64,000 bases of DNA from Streptomyces musisoli (GCF_016741855.1 NZ_JAERRH010000021.1:1-64000), one strand, 5' to 3'; positions 35,026 through 45,069 are shown, numbered from the stretch's first letter. The notes: generated from the sequence alone by a model not told the origin. Numbers and translations are program-made.

Positions 35026-35055
35026 TGACGGTCCGTCAAGATAGAACAGGTTCTA
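35026..35055. promoter_or_regulatory. Two palindromes upstream of the acyl-CoA dehydrogenase; one fits the KstR operator pattern
   Basis: TGACGG-T-CCGTCA (35026-35038) is followed by TAGAAC-AG-GTTCTA (35042-35055), both perfect inverted repeats. The second matches TNNAACNNGTTNNA, the pattern known for the TetR-family steroid regulator KstR. They lie between the dehydrogenase and the divergent gene at 35115 and could control both. Confidence 0.65.
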
Positions 35056-35114
35056 GAAGAAGGGAACGGTCCGGGAGTGCTCGGGCGGTACCGAAAACGA
35101 CTGCGCGGCCGACC

Positions 35115-36074
35115 GTGTCCGCCCTTTATCGTCTCGGCATGCGGCGCACGGACATCACGCGGGACGACGGCACATGGACGGCCCTCTCCCTGGAGGTGCG
35201 CTCACGCAACAGGCCGGGTCTGTGCCTGCTGAGTGCTGAACGGCGGTTGCTGCTCACCCAGTTGTCACGGCCGGTGCTCCTGGCCGCTGTCGACGGCGAC
35301 CGCTGCGGGGTGGAGTTCTGGCGCACCGACGCCTACCGCCCGCCCCTCCCGCCGTTGCGTGCCGAGACGGCCCGGGCTCTCGCGGGCCATCCGGATCGCT
35401 GGGCTCACCGTTTCGCACAGCACCTGCTCGACTCGCCGGCCGGCCCCCTGCACGACGGATGCTGGCTGCTGTCGCCCGAGAGTCCGCTGCTGCGCTGGAA
35501 CCACGGCCGCCTTCCGCCGCACGAGTACTGGAACTCCATGCTCGTCGAGGGCCATCCGGACGGATACATCGACTGGTTCGTCCATTCCGGCTCGTGGGAG
35601 ATCCTCCCGCTGCGACCCATGCCCGACGCCGACGACAGCCGGGTCAAGGCGTACCGCAAACAGGCTCGTGACGGCACGCTTCCGCCCGTCCTGTTGTGGT
35701 GGGTCAGCGGTCTGGACTGCCATCTGATCCTGGATGGTCACGCGCGGCTCGCCGCGGCGATCGCCGAGTCGCTCACGCCACCGCTGCTGCATCTGCACCG
35801 CACCGCGCCGGCCGACGAGGTGGACGAAGGCACCGAACGTGCCGTGCGCCTCTACGAAGCCGAACTGGCCCGCTTCGCCGAACTGCGCGAACGCCAGGGT
35901 TCCGCGGTCCCGGACGGCGCCGCCGTCGCGGGTCCCTCCCTCGCCCGCCGCCTCCGTGAACTGCGTACGGAGCAACGCCCCACCTGGGCCTGGCCGCTGC
36001 CCGGCGGAGAGACCCAGTGGCGGCGCATCGCACGCGAGGTCACCGCCGACCGGAGATGGCCGGAGGACCGCTGA
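35115..36074 (+). CDS. Conserved hypothetical protein with ParB-like DGHxRL motif
   Basis: 319 residues, soluble, rich in Trp/Arg/Leu. The segment LLWWVSGLDCHLILDGHARLAAAIAE resembles the ligand-binding core of ParB/sulfiredoxin-like nucleases (DGHHR-type motif), but no other domain is recognised. The rest (HDGCWLLSPESPLLRWNHGRLPPHEYWNSMLVEGHPDGYIDWFVHSGSWEILPLRPMPD) is unfamiliar. GTG start at 35115; an in-frame ATG at 35139 (MRRTDITRDDG) is an alternative. After it, 36075-36312 contains short GACGGCTCACCGGAACGGTCC-type repeats and no gene. Confidence 0.65.
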   Translation: MSALYRLGMRRTDITRDDGTWTALSLEVRSRNRPGLCLLSAERRLLLTQLSRPVLLAAVDGDRCGVEFWRTDAYRPPLPPLRAETARALAGHPDRWAHRFAQHLLDSPAGPLHDGCWLLSPESPLLRWNHGRLPPHEYWNSMLVEGHPDGYIDWFVHSGSWEILPLRPMPDADDSRVKAYRKQARDGTLPPVLLWWVSGLDCHLILDGHARLAAAIAESLTPPLLHLHRTAPADEVDEGTERAVRLYEAELARFAELRERQGSAVPDGAAVAGPSLARRLRELRTEQRPTWAWPLPGGETQWRRIAREVTADRRWPEDR

Positions 36075-36312
36075 CCAGGGGAGGGCGGGGACGGCTGACC
36101 AGAGGTGGCCCAGAGGACGGCCGGCCAGGGTGGTCGGTGCGAAGGCGGCCGCCGGGTTGGTCCGAATGCGGTTCACCGGGGTGGACGGCGACGGCTCACC
36201 GGAACGGTCCTGCGACGGCTCACCGGAACGGTCCGGGGACGGCTGACCAACAGCTCGTCCGTATCGCCCGCCCCGTGCGCTCCTCGGGGTCCTCGGCGGG
36301 CGCGGTCACGAC

Positions 36313-37377
36313 TCAGCGGTCGAAGTCCAGCTCCACCTTCTCCGTCAGCGGATGCGACTGGCAGGCCAGCACATACCCGGCCTCCGTCTCCTCCGTCTCC
36401 AGCGCGAAATTGCGGTCCATGCGCACCTCGCCCTCGACCAGGAAGGCCCGGCACGTCCCGCACACCCCTCCCTTGCAGGCGTAGGGCGCATCCGGCCGGT
36501 TGCGCAGCACCGTCTCCAGCAGCGATTCGCCGTCCTGTACCGGCCAGGTGCCGCCGCGGCCGTCGAGGCGCGCGGTGACGGTGCTGTGCGCGGGCGCCGG
36601 AACCATGGCCGCAGGGGCCGACCCCGCGTCCACGTGGAAGATCTCCTCGTGGATCCTGTCCCGCGCCACGCCCAGCTCCCGCAGCGCCCGCTCCGCGCCC
36701 TGCACCAGCCCGTACGGCCCGCACAGGAACCAGCCGGCCACCCGCTCCACCGGCAGCAGCGCGGGCAGCAGCCCGGAGAGCCGCTCCTGGTCGAGCCGGC
36801 CCGACGGCAGACCCGCCTGCTGCTCCTCCCGGGAGAGCACGGTCACCAGCTGAAGCCGCTGCGGATAGCGGTCCTTCAGATCGGCGACCTCCTCCAGGAA
36901 CATCGTGGACGCGGCCGTACGGTCGCTGCGTATCAGGCAGAACCGGGCCGCCGGCTCGCGCGCCAGCAGCGTGGCGACGATGGACAGCACCGGGGTGATG
37001 CCGCTGCCGCCGACCACCGCCGCGTACAGGCCCGGTGCCGGGTCCAGCGTGAAGCGGCCCGCCGGGGTCATCACCTCCAGCTCGTCCCCGACGTTGATCT
37101 CCTTCAGCGCGTACGCCGAGAAGGCCCCGCCCTCGACCAGCCGCACTCCCACCCGCAGGAGGGCCGGGCCCTCGCCGGCCGGGTCGGGGGCGGGCGAGCA
37201 GATCGAGTAGGTGCGCCGGATCTCCTTGCCGTCGACCTGGCGGCGCAGCGCGAGGTGCTGGCCGGGTGCGTGCCGGTACTCCTCGCGCAGCTCGGGCGGA
37301 ACGGAGAGGGTGAGGGCGACGGAGTCGTCCGTGAGCCGGTCGACCGCGGCCACCGGGAGCGGGTGGAAGCGCGCCAT
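36313..37377 (-). CDS. paaE: Phenylacetyl-CoA epoxidase reductase subunit PaaE
   Basis: 354 residues. A ferredoxin-NADP reductase-like part has the FAD motif RRTYSICS, the NAD(P)H motif VVGGSGITPVLSI and FLCGPYGLVQ. A C-terminal plant-type [2Fe-2S] domain follows (YACKGGVCGTCRAFLVEGEV...VLACQSHP). It passes electrons from NADPH to the di-iron centre of PaaA. ATG start at 37377; the preceding paaD stop overlaps it (TGATG). It is the last gene of paaABCDE. Confidence 0.95.
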   Translation of the reverse strand: MARFHPLPVAAVDRLTDDSVALTLSVPPELREEYRHAPGQHLALRRQVDGKEIRRTYSICSPAPDPAGEGPALLRVGVRLVEGGAFSAYALKEINVGDELEVMTPAGRFTLDPAPGLYAAVVGGSGITPVLSIVATLLAREPAARFCLIRSDRTAASTMFLEEVADLKDRYPQRLQLVTVLSREEQQAGLPSGRLDQERLSGLLPALLPVERVAGWFLCGPYGLVQGAERALRELGVARDRIHEEIFHVDAGSAPAAMVPAPAHSTVTARLDGRGGTWPVQDGESLLETVLRNRPDAPYACKGGVCGTCRAFLVEGEVRMDRNFALETEETEAGYVLACQSHPLTEKVELDFDR

Positions 37378-37910
37378 CACAACTCCTTGAAGTGGTCGAA
37401 CGGTTCGCGGCAGGCCAGGCAGCGGCGCAGCGCCTTGCACGCGGTGGAGGAGAACCGGCTCAGCAGCTCGGTGCCGGCGGAGCCGCAGTGCGGGCAGCGG
37501 ACCGGTTCCGTCCCGCTCTGCGTGTCCTGGGTGCGGGTCGGCCCGAGGGTCAGCGGCACCGGGCCGATCTCCTGGCGCACCCGCGGCGGGGCGATTCCGA
37601 ACTCCCGGAGCTTCTCGCGCCCTTCGGGGGTGATGTCGTCGGTCGACCAGGCGGGGGTGAGCACCGTGCGGACCGTGACCTCGCGCATGCCGTGGGCACG
37701 CAGCACCTGTTCGATGTCGAGGCTCATCGCCTCGATGGCCGGGCAGCCGGTGTACGTGGGGGTCAGGTCGACCTCCACCGAGTCGGTGCCGTGCACGTGC
37801 ACCGCGCGGAGCACGCCCAGCTCGCGCAGGGTGAGCACGGGCAGTTCGGGGTCGGGCACCGCCCCGGCCAGCTCCAGCAGCTCCGCCTCCAGGGCGGTGG
37901 TGGTCACCAT
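37377..37910 (-). CDS. paaD: Phenylacetyl-CoA epoxidase subunit PaaD (MIP18/DUF59 family)
   Basis: 177 residues. The DUF59 domain is at ~5-95 (VPDPELPVLTLRELGVLRAVHV...DLTPTYTGCPAIEAMSLDIEQVL). A zinc-ribbon-like C-terminus has four Cys (RCPHCGSAGTELL...CLACREPFDHF). PaaD is thought to help mature the iron centre of the epoxidase. The start overlaps the paaC stop (ATGGTGA). Confidence 0.93.
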   Translation of the reverse strand: MVTTTALEAELLELAGAVPDPELPVLTLRELGVLRAVHVHGTDSVEVDLTPTYTGCPAIEAMSLDIEQVLRAHGMREVTVRTVLTPAWSTDDITPEGREKLREFGIAPPRVRQEIGPVPLTLGPTRTQDTQSGTEPVRCPHCGSAGTELLSRFSSTACKALRRCLACREPFDHFKEL

Positions 37911-38635
37911 GACGCTCCCGGATGGCTGCGGTGCAGGTGCTGCATCTCGGCGAGCATCCGGCCGAAGGGCTCGGTGTGCACGCCCTGCCGGCCGGCTCCC
38001 GCCGACCAGGCGCCCGTGCGCGGGCCTTCCGGCACGGTCAGACCGGCCCGGCCGAGCACGTCGGTCACGGACTCCAGCCAACGGGTCTCCAGGGCGGGCA
38101 GGTCGGCGTCCAGGCCCTCCACCGGCTGGAACATCTCACCGGTGAACCGCCAGAGCACGTCACAGGCCCGCTGCATCCGCTCGTGGCTGGTCTCCGTGCC
38201 GTCACCGAGCCGCAGCGTCCACTGCTCGGCGTGGTCGCGGTGGTAGACGACCTCCTTCACCGCCTTCGCGGCCAGCGGCGCGAAGGGGCCGGTGCCCGTG
38301 GCCAGTTCGTCGTAGAGCAGTTGCTGGTAGGTGGAGAAGTACAGCTGGCGGGCGATGGTGTGCGCGAAGTCGCCGTTCGGCTGCTCGACCAGCTGGAGGT
38401 TGCGGAAGGCGCGCTCCTCGCGCAGGTAGGCCAGCTCGTCCTCGTCGCCGGCCAGCGACAGAAGCACCCGGGCCTGGCCGAGCAGGTCCAGGGCGATGTT
38501 GGCGAGGGCGACCTCCTCCTCCAGGACGGGGGCGTGCCCGGCCCATTCCCCGAGGCGGTGGGAGATCACCAGGGCGTCGTCGCCGAGGGCGAGCGCGGCG
38601 GTCACCGGGACGGTGGCGGGGCCGGTGGCGGTCAC
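37904..38635 (-). CDS. paaC: Phenylacetyl-CoA epoxidase structural subunit PaaC
   Basis: 243 residues of ferritin-like helical bundle (LANIALDLLGQARVLLSLAGDEDELAYLREERAFRNLQLVEQPNGDFAHTIARQLYFSTYQQLLYDEL). It pairs with PaaA to form the oxygenase core; PaaC itself lacks a working di-iron site in this family. GTG start at 38635 overlaps the paaB stop (GTGA), showing tight coupling. Confidence 0.93.
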   Translation of the reverse strand: MTATGPATVPVTAALALGDDALVISHRLGEWAGHAPVLEEEVALANIALDLLGQARVLLSLAGDEDELAYLREERAFRNLQLVEQPNGDFAHTIARQLYFSTYQQLLYDELATGTGPFAPLAAKAVKEVVYHRDHAEQWTLRLGDGTETSHERMQRACDVLWRFTGEMFQPVEGLDADLPALETRWLESVTDVLGRAGLTVPEGPRTGAWSAGAGRQGVHTEPFGRMLAEMQHLHRSHPGASW

Positions 38636-38915
38636 AGGTGCTTCACCCCTTCGGGGATCTCGTAGAAGGTCGGGTGCCGGTAGGGCTTGTCGGCGGCCGG
38701 CTCGAAGAAGGGGTCCTTCTCGTCGGGTGAGGAGGCGGTGATCGCGGCGGCCGGGACGACCCAGATGGAGACGCCCTCGCCGCGCCGGGTGTACAGGTCG
38801 CGGGCGTTGCGCAGGGCCAGTTCGGCGTCGGGCGCGTGCAGGCTGCCGGCGTGGGTGTGGGAGAGGCCGCGCCGGGAGCGCACGAAGACCTCCCACAGGG
38901 GCCAGTCGGTGGTGC

Positions 38916-38919
<4 letters not shown>
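38632..38919 (-). CDS. paaB: Phenylacetyl-CoA epoxidase subunit PaaB
   Basis: 95 residues, a full-length PaaB: WPLWEVFVRSRRGLSHTHAGSLHAPDAELALRNARDLYTRRGEGVSIWVVP and DPFFEPAADKPYRHPTFYEIP. PaaB is a small bridging subunit needed for epoxidase assembly. The start overlaps the paaA stop (ATGA). Confidence 0.96.
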
Positions 38920-39932
<1,013 letters not shown>

Positions 39933-39984
39933 GCGGTCCCCCTGACCTCGGGCTCGGTGGTGAACCTGGTTGTTCGAACTGTCC

Positions 39985-40002
39985 CGACCGATCGTTCGGT
40001 CG
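39985..40002. promoter_or_regulatory. PaaR-type operator upstream of paaA
   Basis: CGACCGATCGTTCGGTCG, with core ACCGNNCGNNCGGT at 39987-40000. The core recurs in inverted form at 45056 and with one change at 47828. It lies in the 425-bp divergent gap 39933-40357, which holds no gene; a TTTTCCACA (reverse, 40042-40050) is also present. Confidence 0.75.
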
Positions 40003-40357
40003 CATCCATGGTGTGCCGGGCCGCCGCGGGGTGTCAACCGCTGTGGAAAACTCGCGGGAGCCGCCCGTGGACGGCGCTCCGAGCAGGCCGGAGGGCCAGA
40101 CGGCCCGGTGCCGGGGCCGTGCCGCGTGGCGAGGACCACCGCCTTCGGTCCGTACCCGGGGCTGCGCCCGGGGCCCGCGGCTGAGTACCGTTCCGTGCGA
40201 GCGCCGAGACGTGGCGCTCGTGAAGCCTGTGGCGCCTGTGACGGGCGCCGCGCCGCGGGTGGCCCCGCTCAGCCGCCCGCTGGGCCGGACGGACCGGCCG
40301 AACGACCGAGCTGAACGACGAGCCGACCGCACGAGCGGAGACGGGGGACGGGACGGG

Positions 40358-41110
40358 ATGGACGCGTACGACGAGGACTCGCGGGGCCCACAGGCGCCCG
40401 ACGGGTCGGCCGGGACGCGTCTCCCGGAAGAGCCCCCGGAGCACGACCCGCCGTCCCCGCCCCGCACCGGCGTCGCCGCGCTCTCCCCCCGCTACCAGGT
40501 CGCCGCGGCACTGGCGCTCGCGGTGGTCGCCGTCGCCGGCTGTGTGCATCTGCTGATGGTGTTCCTCAGCCTCGCCCCGGCTAACACGGTGACGAAGCAG
40601 CACGGCCAGGCGGTACAGGACTGGGTGTACCCGGAGTTCGAGCAGAACTGGAAGCTGTTCGCCCCGAACCCCCTCCAGCAGAACATCGCCGTACAGGTCC
40701 GCGCCGAGGTGCGGATGCGCGACGGCGGGCTGCGCACCACCGGGTGGACCGACCTGTCCGCCCAGGACGGCGCCGCCATCGACGGCAACCTGGTGCCCAG
40801 CCACACCCAGCAGAACGAGTTGCGCCGGGCCTGGGATTTCCTGGCTGCCACGCACGCCGCCGACAACCGTCCCGTGGGCATGCGCGGCTCGCTGTCCGAG
40901 CAGTACCTGCGGCGCATCGTCGTGATGCGCCTCTACCGGGACGATCCGACGAGCCGGGAAGGCGTGATCCAGCGCGTGCAGGTCCGTTCCAGCACCACCA
41001 ATGTGCAGCCGCCGCCGTGGAGCCGTGAGCGGATCTCCGCCAAGCCCGTCTACCGCGTGCTGCCCTGGTGGGCCCTGACGTCCGACGAGGCCGCGGGAGG
41101 TGTGCGGTGA
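40358..41110 (+). CDS. DUF5819 family membrane protein
   Basis: 250 residues. A Pro/Asp-rich cytosolic N-terminus precedes one transmembrane helix (YQVAAALALAVVAVAGCVHLLMVFLSLAP). The extracytoplasmic DUF5819 domain has the signature YPEFEQNWKLFAPNPLQQNIAVQVRAEVR and RDGGLRTTGWTDLSAQDGAAI. ATG at 40358. Its stop overlaps the GTG of the HTTM gene, and the pair is repeatedly seen together, which suggests one functional unit. Biochemical role is unknown. Confidence 0.85.
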   Translation: MDAYDEDSRGPQAPDGSAGTRLPEEPPEHDPPSPPRTGVAALSPRYQVAAALALAVVAVAGCVHLLMVFLSLAPANTVTKQHGQAVQDWVYPEFEQNWKLFAPNPLQQNIAVQVRAEVRMRDGGLRTTGWTDLSAQDGAAIDGNLVPSHTQQNELRRAWDFLAATHAADNRPVGMRGSLSEQYLRRIVVMRLYRDDPTSREGVIQRVQVRSSTTNVQPPPWSRERISAKPVYRVLPWWALTSDEAAGGVR

Positions 41111-42315
41111 ACCGTCTCTCCCCGACCCTGTCGCGCGGCATCGCCCGGGTCACCGAGGCGGCCCTCGGGCCGTACCAGAGCGCCGTCATACGGATCGGCT
41201 TCGCCGGCACCTGGCTGCTCTTCCTGCTGCGCGAGTTCCCCCACCGCCAGGAGCTGTACGGCCCCTCCGGACCGTGGGGCTGGAACCTCGCCAAGGAGCT
41301 GACCGACGACAACCACGCCTTCACGGCACTGCTGTGGTCCGACGGGCAGCTCTGGTTCGAGTGCTGCTACGCGCTCGCCATCCTCGCGAGCGCGGCCCTG
41401 CTGCTCGGCTGGCGCACCCGGACCGCATCCCTGCTGTTCATGGTCGGCGTGCTGTCGCTGCAGAACCGCAGCGTCTTCGTCGGCGACGGCGGCGACAACG
41501 TCCTGCACCTGATGTCCATCTACCTCGTGTTCACGCGCTGCGGACAGGTGTGGTCCCTCGACGCCCGCCGCGCGGCACGGGGCGCGGCGGCACGCGCGCG
41601 CGGGGAGCACGTACCCGCCGACCGGGTGGGACCGGTGCTGTGGGCGGTGCTCGGCCTGGCACTCGGCACGGCGACGCTGACCGGCCGTTTCCACGACTGG
41701 CTGATCCCGGCGCTGCTGTGGACGGCCTGGGCGGCCCTGGGCCTGTGGTGGGCCGTCGGACGCCGGGCGGCCTGGCGTGAGCCGCGGACCCTGCTGGACG
41801 TCATCGCCAACGTCCTGCACAACGGCGCCCTCGTCGTGATCATGGCCGAGGCGTGCCTGATCTACGCCACGGCCGGCTGGTACAAGGTCCAGGGCTCCCG
41901 CTGGCAGGACGGCACCGCCGTCTACTACCCGCTGCACCTGGACTACTTCTCCCCCTGGCCCGCGCTCGCCGACCTGATGTCCTCCAGCGGCACGATCATG
42001 ATGATCGTGGCCTACGGGACGGTCATGGTGCAGGTCGCCTTCCCCTTCACCCTGTTCAACCGGCGGGTCAAGAACGTCCTGCTGGTGCTGATGATGACCG
42101 AGCACGCGGTGATCGCGGTCGTCCTCGGCCTGCCGTTCTTCTCGCTGGCGATGATCGCCGCCGACGCCGTCTTCCTGCCGACGTCGTTCCTGCGCCGGCT
42201 CGGCGATCTGGCGGCACGCGCGCGTGGACGCCTCGCCCGGCGCGCCGGCCTCACGGTCCCGGCGCCGCGCTCCCCGGAGGAGAGCACGGCCGACCACGTA
42301 GGGTTCTCGGCATGA
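41107..42315 (+). CDS. HTTM-domain integral membrane protein (vitamin K carboxylase-like)
   Basis: 402 residues with about eight transmembrane helices. HTTM features are present in order: VIRIGFAGTWLLFLLREFPHRQELYGPSGPWGW, FVGDGGDNVLHLMSIYLVFTRCGQVWSLD, IYATAGWYKVQGSRWQDGTAVYYPLHLDYFSPWP and EHAVIAVVLGLPFFSLAMIAADAVFLP. HTTM is the membrane domain of gamma-glutamyl carboxylase homologues; this protein lacks the lumenal C-terminal domain, so carboxylase activity cannot be assumed. It is coupled by GTGA to DUF5819 and by ATGA to a TrmH methyltransferase. Confidence 0.87.
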   Translation: MNRLSPTLSRGIARVTEAALGPYQSAVIRIGFAGTWLLFLLREFPHRQELYGPSGPWGWNLAKELTDDNHAFTALLWSDGQLWFECCYALAILASAALLLGWRTRTASLLFMVGVLSLQNRSVFVGDGGDNVLHLMSIYLVFTRCGQVWSLDARRAARGAAARARGEHVPADRVGPVLWAVLGLALGTATLTGRFHDWLIPALLWTAWAALGLWWAVGRRAAWREPRTLLDVIANVLHNGALVVIMAEACLIYATAGWYKVQGSRWQDGTAVYYPLHLDYFSPWPALADLMSSSGTIMMIVAYGTVMVQVAFPFTLFNRRVKNVLLVLMMTEHAVIAVVLGLPFFSLAMIAADAVFLPTSFLRRLGDLAARARGRLARRAGLTVPAPRSPEESTADHVGFSA

Positions 42316-43073
42316 CCGACCCGCTGAGCCGCTGGCGCGCGCAGGCGGAGGGGGCCGTCCTGCTGGACGGTTTCCACGCCCTGAAGCACGCGCTGCGTTT
42401 CGGCGCCGAGGTGCCGGTCGCGGTCACCACCGACCGGACGGCCGCACTGTCCCTCGCCGAGGAGCTGGCCGGTGACGTGCGCGGCACCTTGGACACGCTC
42501 CTGACGGAGGTGTCCGAGCAGGTGTACGCCTCCCTCGTGCCGCGCCCCCATCCGACCGGGGTGGCCGCCCTCGCGGTACGGCCGTCCCGCGAGGCCAACC
42601 TGCGCGCGCTCGCCCGCACGCCCCGCACCGCCCCCGTCGTGGTCCTGGACAACCCCCGCAACCTGGGCAACGCCGGCGCCGTGATCCGGCTGGCCGCCGG
42701 CTTCGGGGCGGCCGGGGTGGTCACCACGGGCACGCTCGATCCCTGGCATCCCACGGTGGTGCGCGGCGGGGCGGGCCTGCACTTCGCGACCGCCGTGGAA
42801 CGCCTCGGCGTCGGCGAGCTGCCCGCCGGACCGCTGTTCGCGCTCGACCCGGAGGGTGAGGACATCCGCGGCACCAGGCTGCCCGACGACGCCGTGCTGG
42901 CCTTCGGCTCGGAGCGCACCGGCCTGTCGCCGGAGCTGCGAGCCCGCGCCGACCACCTTCTGCGCCTCCCGATGCGCCCCCAGGTCTCCAGCTACAACCT
43001 GGCCACCAGCGTGGCGATGACGCTGTACCACTGGAGTGCGACCGGCGCCGGCGCCCCCGGGGACGCGCCCTGA
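42312..43073 (+). CDS. TrmH/SpoU family RNA 2'-O-methyltransferase
   Basis: 253 residues. The N-terminal substrate-binding part (LLDGFHALKHALRFGAEVPVAV) precedes a SPOUT knot domain with the three motifs NPRNLGNAGAVIRLAAGFGA, LAFGSERTGLSPELRA and LPMRPQVSSYNLATSVAMTLYHW. It transfers methyl from S-adenosylmethionine to a ribose 2'-OH of tRNA or rRNA; target not inferable. ATG at 42312 overlaps the HTTM stop. After it, 43074-43285 contains short GCGGCCGG repeats only. Confidence 0.92.
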   Translation: MTDPLSRWRAQAEGAVLLDGFHALKHALRFGAEVPVAVTTDRTAALSLAEELAGDVRGTLDTLLTEVSEQVYASLVPRPHPTGVAALAVRPSREANLRALARTPRTAPVVVLDNPRNLGNAGAVIRLAAGFGAAGVVTTGTLDPWHPTVVRGGAGLHFATAVERLGVGELPAGPLFALDPEGEDIRGTRLPDDAVLAFGSERTGLSPELRARADHLLRLPMRPQVSSYNLATSVAMTLYHWSATGAGAPGDAP

Positions 43074-43285
43074 CCGACCCGGCCCTGCCCTGGCCGGCAT
43101 TGCCGGATCCGGACGGTGAGGACCACGGACGCTGAGGACCGCGGCCGGTGAGAGCGGCGGCCGGGGAAGACGGCGGCCGGGGAGGCGAGGAGCGCGTACC
43201 GTGCCGAGGCGGCCTGCCGTGTCGGCGCCCCTGTGCCGCGGACCGTCCCCGGCCGGCCCGCGGCACCCTTCCGGTGACGGAGCCG

Positions 43286-44977
43286 CTACGCCTCCCGCCG
43301 AACCTCCACCGTCCGGAAGCGGTTGGCCACGAAGGCGCCGTCGGTGAGGGCCGCGTTCGCCGCCGGGTTGCCGCCCGAGCCGTGGAAGTCGGAGAAGGCG
43401 GCCGTCTGGTTGACGTAGACCCCGCCGGTCAGGTTGAGGGAGAGCTGGGCCGACTCCTCCAGGCATACCTCCTCGACGGCCCGCTCGGTCCCGGCGTCCG
43501 TGGTGTACGCGCCGACGGTCATCGCGCCCTTCTCCCGGACCGTGCGGCGCAGCAGCTCCACCGCGTCCGTCACCGAGTCGACGGCGACCGCGAAGGAGAC
43601 CGGGCCGAAGCACTCGCTCATGTAGGCGGCCTCGTCGTCCGGCTTGGCGCCGTCCAGCTTGACGATGACCGGGGTGCGGACCACCGCGTCCGGGAACTCC
43701 GGGTTGGCGATCTCGCGGGAGGCCAGGGCGACCTCGCCGAGACCGGCCGCGGCCTCCAGTCGCGCCTTGACGTCCGGGTTGACGATCGCGCCCAGCAGGG
43801 CGTTCGCGCGCGCGTCGTCGCCGAGCAGGCCGTCGACCGCACGGGCGAGGTCGGCGGTGACCTCGTCGAAGGTCTTGGGGCCCTGGTCGGTGGTGATGCC
43901 GTCACGGGGGATGAGCAGGTTCTGCGGGGTGGTGCACATCTGGCCGCTGTACAGGGACAGCGAGAACGCCAGGTTGGACAGCATGCCCTTGTAGTCGTCC
44001 GTGGAGTGCACGAGCACCGTGTTGACGCCGGCCTTCTCCGTGTAGACCTGTGCCTGGCGGGCGTTGGCCTCCAGCCAGTCGCCGAAGGACGTCGAACCGG
44101 TGTAGTCGATGATCCGGATCTCCGGGCGGGTGGCGAGGGTCTTGGCGATGCCCTCGCCGGAGCGCTCGGCGGCGAGCGCGACCAGGTTCGGGTCGAAGCC
44201 GGCCGCGGCCAGCACGTCCCGGGCGACCTGGACGGTCAGCGCGAGCGGCAGCACCGCGCGCGGGTGCGGCTTGACCAGGACCGCGTTGCCGGTGGCCAGG
44301 GAGGCGAACAGGCCCGGGTAGCCGTTCCAGGTCGGGAAGGTGTTGCAGCCGATGACCAGGCCGATGCCGCGCGGGACGGACGTGAACCGCTTGGTGAGGA
44401 CGAGCGGGTCGCGCTTGCCCTGCGGCTTCGTCCACTCCGCCGTCTCGGGCGTGCGGACCTGCTCCGCGTACGCGTACGCCACCGCCTCCAGGCCGCGGTC
44501 CTGGGCGTGCGGGCCGCCGGCCTGGAACGCCATCATGAACGCCTGCCCGCTGGTGTGCATGACCGCGTGCGCGAACTCGTGCGTCCGGTCGCTGATCCGC
44601 TTGAGGATCTCCAGGCAGACCACCGCCCGGACCTCGGGACCCGCGTCCCGCCAGGCCCGCTGCCCCGACCGCATCGCGGGAAGCAGCACGTCGAGGTCCG
44701 CGTGCGGGTAGGACACGTTCAGCTCGATGCCGTACGGCGAGATCTCGCCGCCCACCCAGTCGTCCGTGCCGGGCTGGCCGAGGTCGAGCCGGGTGCCCGG
44801 CAGGGCGTCGAAGGCGGCCTTGCCCGCCGCCGCGTCCAGGCTGCCGTTCTCGCCGTACGCCTTCGGGTGCTCGGGGTGGGGCGACCAGTACGCGCGGGTG
44901 CGGATCGCTTCCAGTGCCTGGTCCAGGGTGGGCCGATGCTTCTCGATCAGCTCGTGGGCGGTCAGTTCGGCGGCCAT
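43286..44977 (-). CDS. paaN: Phenylacetate degradation aldehyde dehydrogenase PaaN
   Basis: 563 residues, aldehyde dehydrogenase superfamily. It has GCNTFPTWNGYPGLFASLATGNAVLVKPHPRAVLP (NAD cleft), IIDYTGSTSFGDWLEANA, the active-site Cys in LYSGQMCTTPQNLLIP and a C-terminal SLNLTGGVYVNQTAAFSDFHGSGGNPAAN. Phenylacetate-associated ALDHs oxidise the ring-opened semialdehyde. This form lacks the hydratase domain of the fused PaaZ of Proteobacteria, so ring hydrolysis must come from elsewhere. Start ATG at 44977 with GAGTTGG upstream; the open frame continues upstream but overlaps paaH antisense and is not credible. Divergent from paaH across a PaaR-type site. Confidence 0.94.
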   Translation of the reverse strand: MAAELTAHELIEKHRPTLDQALEAIRTRAYWSPHPEHPKAYGENGSLDAAAGKAAFDALPGTRLDLGQPGTDDWVGGEISPYGIELNVSYPHADLDVLLPAMRSGQRAWRDAGPEVRAVVCLEILKRISDRTHEFAHAVMHTSGQAFMMAFQAGGPHAQDRGLEAVAYAYAEQVRTPETAEWTKPQGKRDPLVLTKRFTSVPRGIGLVIGCNTFPTWNGYPGLFASLATGNAVLVKPHPRAVLPLALTVQVARDVLAAAGFDPNLVALAAERSGEGIAKTLATRPEIRIIDYTGSTSFGDWLEANARQAQVYTEKAGVNTVLVHSTDDYKGMLSNLAFSLSLYSGQMCTTPQNLLIPRDGITTDQGPKTFDEVTADLARAVDGLLGDDARANALLGAIVNPDVKARLEAAAGLGEVALASREIANPEFPDAVVRTPVIVKLDGAKPDDEAAYMSECFGPVSFAVAVDSVTDAVELLRRTVREKGAMTVGAYTTDAGTERAVEEVCLEESAQLSLNLTGGVYVNQTAAFSDFHGSGGNPAANAALTDGAFVANRFRTVEVRREA

Positions 44978-45055
44978 GCGGGACCAACTCCTCGTCTGGA
45001 GAGCTCTTCGTCGAGTCCGTGACCTGGGCAGGGACTGCCAGTCAGAGATAGAGTA

Positions 45056-45069
45056 ACCGAACGATCGGT
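45056..45069. promoter_or_regulatory. PaaR-type operator between paaN and paaH
   Basis: ACCGAACGATCGGT, the reverse complement of the core at 39987-40000. It lies 79 bp from paaN and 55 bp from paaH, where it could control both promoters. A TTTTCCACA-type DnaA-like word (reverse) is at 45093-45101. Confidence 0.8.
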
